31,322 nt of DNA, taken from Bacillota bacterium. Its GTDB lineage: Bacteria > Bacillota > Clostridia > Christensenellales > CAG-138. Below, piece by piece: positions 29,610-31,322 of this stretch. The notes under the pieces are model-generated. The model was not told where the DNA came from, made no database searches, and saw nothing but the letters and a program-made list of their open reading frames with translations. The position numbers were made by a program, and so were the translations under genes. The DNA lies in assembly GCA_023409435.1 (NCBI GenBank), contig JAEYHP010000110.1:1-31322 (forward strand). The letters are read 5' to 3'. Each line of letters opens with the position of its first letter. The first letter of the stretch is position 1.

Positions 29610-31136
29610 ATGAGTTATGTGATCGAAATGCTTCACATCACCAAGACATTCCCCGGCATCGTTGCAAACGACGATATCACACTGCAATTGAAAAAGGGGG
29701 AAATCCATGCGCTCCTAGGGGAGAACGGCGCGGGGAAATCCACCCTCATGAGCGTGCTGTTCGGCCTCTATCAGGCGGAGCAGGGTACCATCAAAAAGGA
29801 TGGTAAAGACGTAAAAATCTTAAATCCCAACGAAGCCAACGTGCTGGGCATCGGTATGGTGCACCAGCATTTTAAACTCGTCCACAATTTCACGGTGCTG
29901 CAAAATATCATTTTGGGCGTAGAGACCACGAAAAATGGGTTTCTGTGGATGGATGAAGCGCGCAAAAAGGTGGTCGCACTTTCCGAGCGTTACGGCCTGA
30001 AGGTAGATCCGGATGCTTTGGTGGAGGATATTACCGTCGGCATGCAGCAGCGCGTAGAAATCCTCAAAATGCTCTACCGTGAAAATGAAATATTGATATT
30101 CGATGAACCTACGGCGGTATTGACGCCGCAGGAGATTGAAGAATTGATGAAGATCATGCGCGGTCTCACGCAGGAAGGAAAGTCCATCCTCTTCATCACC
30201 CACAAACTCAATGAGATCAAGGCTGTTGCTGACCGGTGTACGGTACTACGTAAGGGTAAGTACATCGGCACCATTGACGTTGCCTCCACCACCAAAGAGG
30301 AAATGTCTGAAATGATGGTAGGCCGCAAGGTCATGCTTGAGGTGGACAAGGACGCACCCAAAGTCGGTACGCCGGTATTCGAGGTCAAAAACCTGACCGT
30401 TTCCTCCAGGCATCATACCAAGAAAACCGTAAACAAAGTATCCTTCTATGTGCGCAAGGGGGAAATCGTCTGCATCGCGGGCATCGACGGCAACGGTCAG
30501 AGCGAGCTTGTGCAGGCGCTGACAGGTCTCATTCAGCCGGAAAGCGGCACAATTCTCTTAAACGGCCAGGATATTACGCATAAGAGTATCCGCGCCCGCA
30601 ACGTACTGGGCATGGCGCATATCCCGGAGGACAGGCACAAGCACGGCCTGGTGCTCGATTATACGCTGGAAGATAACCTTGTGCTCAAAAAGTACTTTAC
30701 ACACGAGTTTCAGAAAAGCGGCTTCCGAAATTTTAAAAAGACGCGCGCTTATGCCGAAGCGCTTATCCAGCGCTTTGACATCCGCAGCGGACAGGGTCCC
30801 ATTACCTCCGCGCGCAGCATGAGCGGAGGCAACCAGCAAAAAGCTATCGTGGCTAGGGAAATTGATTACGATCCCGAGATTCTCATTGCCGTACAGCCCA
30901 CCAGAGGTTTGGATGTAGGCGCAATCGAATACATCCATAAGCAACTGATTGTGCAACGAGACGAAGGGAAGGCGGTGCTGCTGGTTTCTCTGGAACTGGA
31001 CGAGGTGATGAACGTCAGCGACCGTATACTCGTCATCTACGAGGGCGCAATTGTGGGCGAATTCGACCCCAAAGAGATTACCGTACAGGAGCTGGGGCTG
31101 TATATGGCGGGCTCCAAAAGGAGGCAGGCGCAATGA
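29610..31136 (+). CDS. BMP-type ABC transporter ATP-binding protein (NupO/YufO-like)
   Basis: A 508-residue protein with two ABC domains that energises uptake by the BMP transporter. The first domain (about 1-245) is complete: Walker A GENGAGKST, signature-like ITVGMQQRVEIL, Walker B ILIFDEPTAVL and the His-loop FITHKLNE. The second (about 255-500) has altered sites: GIDGNGQSE at Walker A (Lys to Gln) and ILIAVQPTRGLDVG at Walker B, while keeping the signature MSGGNQQKAIVARE. This asymmetry is typical for the nucleoside-transporter group. The start ATG follows GTAGGAG. It overlaps the next permease gene by 4 bases (ATGA), and a terminator plus a possible second promoter separate it from the binding-protein gene. 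Confidence 0.95.
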   Translation: MSYVIEMLHITKTFPGIVANDDITLQLKKGEIHALLGENGAGKSTLMSVLFGLYQAEQGTIKKDGKDVKILNPNEANVLGIGMVHQHFKLVHNFTVLQNIILGVETTKNGFLWMDEARKKVVALSERYGLKVDPDALVEDITVGMQQRVEILKMLYRENEILIFDEPTAVLTPQEIEELMKIMRGLTQEGKSILFITHKLNEIKAVADRCTVLRKGKYIGTIDVASTTKEEMSEMMVGRKVMLEVDKDAPKVGTPVFEVKNLTVSSRHHTKKTVNKVSFYVRKGEIVCIAGIDGNGQSELVQALTGLIQPESGTILLNGQDITHKSIRARNVLGMAHIPEDRHKHGLVLDYTLEDNLVLKKYFTHEFQKSGFRNFKKTRAYAEALIQRFDIRSGQGPITSARSMSGGNQQKAIVAREIDYDPEILIAVQPTRGLDVGAIEYIHKQLIVQRDEGKAVLLVSLELDEVMNVSDRILVIYEGAIVGEFDPKEITVQELGLYMAGSKRRQAQ

Positions 31137-31322
31137 AAAAAGTAAAGAGTCTAATCCGGAGCACAGGCTTTACAAACGCCGCTTCTTCCGTTGCCGCGAT
31201 TTTAGTTGGCATGGTATTTGGGTTTCTCATTATGCTCATCAGCAACTCAAAAGAAGCCCTGCAGGGCCTTGGCATCATATTGGAGGGCGGCTTTGGCGGC
31301 GGCGCAAAGGGCGTCGGCCAGA
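31133..31322 (+). CDS. BMP-type ABC transporter permease, N-terminal part
   Basis: The first 63 codons of a membrane permease, cut by the window end. It starts MKKVKSLIRSTGFTNAASSV, then a hydrophobic segment AAILVGMVFGFLIMLI and a segment EALQGLGIILEGGFGGGAKGVGQ. This fits the BPD_transp_2 (NupP/YufP-like) permease that follows the ATPase in BMP transporter operons. Its ATG overlaps the stop of the ATPase gene (ATGA), with AGGAGG 10 bases upstream. The second permease of this type is expected outside the window. Confidence 0.88.
   Translation, partial: MKKVKSLIRSTGFTNAASSVAAILVGMVFGFLIMLISNSKEALQGLGIILEGGFGGGAKGVGQ

Noticed and set aside
1..31322. tRNA, rRNA, CRISPR array, transposase or phage genes
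   Set aside because: I looked on both strands and saw no cloverleaf-like genes, repeated spacers, or recombinase or phage protein motifs.

Overview
The window looks like a chromosomal stretch from a low-to-mid GC, Gram-positive anaerobe of the Bacillota (class Clostridia or a close relative). Signs of this are strong AGGAGG-type ribosome binding sites, sigma-A-like promoters, many hairpin-plus-T-run terminators, a LytTR/DUF3021 pair, an EFR1-type ferredoxin, a BMP-type nucleoside transporter and a Listeria-like rifamycin phosphotransferase. The lineage is an inference from gene content. I see no rRNA, tRNA, CRISPR, prophage or transposase.

Layout. 1-2564: end of a sugar-type (RbsA/RbsC-like) ABC transporter operon, with the ATPase cut by the window edge and two permeases, closed by a terminator. 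2785-3399: alkyl-base DNA glycosylase. 3400-3971: a gene-poor stretch holding a decayed copy of the 5' end of the next gene. 4082-5841: PiT phosphate permease plus DUF47 (PhoU-like) partner. 5984-8468: orphan PTS EIIC, DUF4256 protein and a methyltransferase. 8771-11374: rifamycin phosphotransferase (rph) with its own promoter and a possible leader ORF. 11482-12819: MarR regulator plus EFR1 flavodoxin/ferredoxin protein, with a consensus promoter followed by a 32-bp operator-like palindrome. 12936-16443: HEAT-like protein, a frameshifted AraC regulator, an EamA exporter, a VOC protein and a glutaredoxin-like protein. 16507-18418 (minus): SIMPL protein, DUF3021 protein and LytTR regulator. 18627-19455: a second VOC protein, then a non-coding stretch with a perfect 36-bp palindrome, a coding remnant and a terminator. 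19478-21652: PadR-DUF4180 fusion, alpha/beta hydrolase and DUF1905 protein. 21659-24435: nitroreductase (minus), cysteine-desulfidase family protein and GNAT acetyltransferase. 24456-26988 (minus): a nitrogen-uptake operon of a small membrane protein, Amt and a PII protein, preceded by a structured leader ending in an intrinsic terminator. 27201-28109: tandem GNAT protein. 28198-31322: BMP-family ABC transporter (lipoprotein, ATPase, start of the first permease).

How it works together. Much of the middle is a series of short regulator-plus-enzyme modules (MarR-EFR1, AraC-EamA, PadR-hydrolase, LytTR-DUF3021), typical of stress and small-molecule defence. These sit between three uptake systems: phosphate, ammonium and nucleoside-like or sugar substrates. 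The most interesting non-coding element is the leader of the ammonium-transporter operon. It has a hairpin whose 3' arm could pair with either of two copies of one 9-nt motif, and then a 17-bp terminator hairpin ahead of the first gene. It looks like a transcription attenuator of a class I do not recognise.
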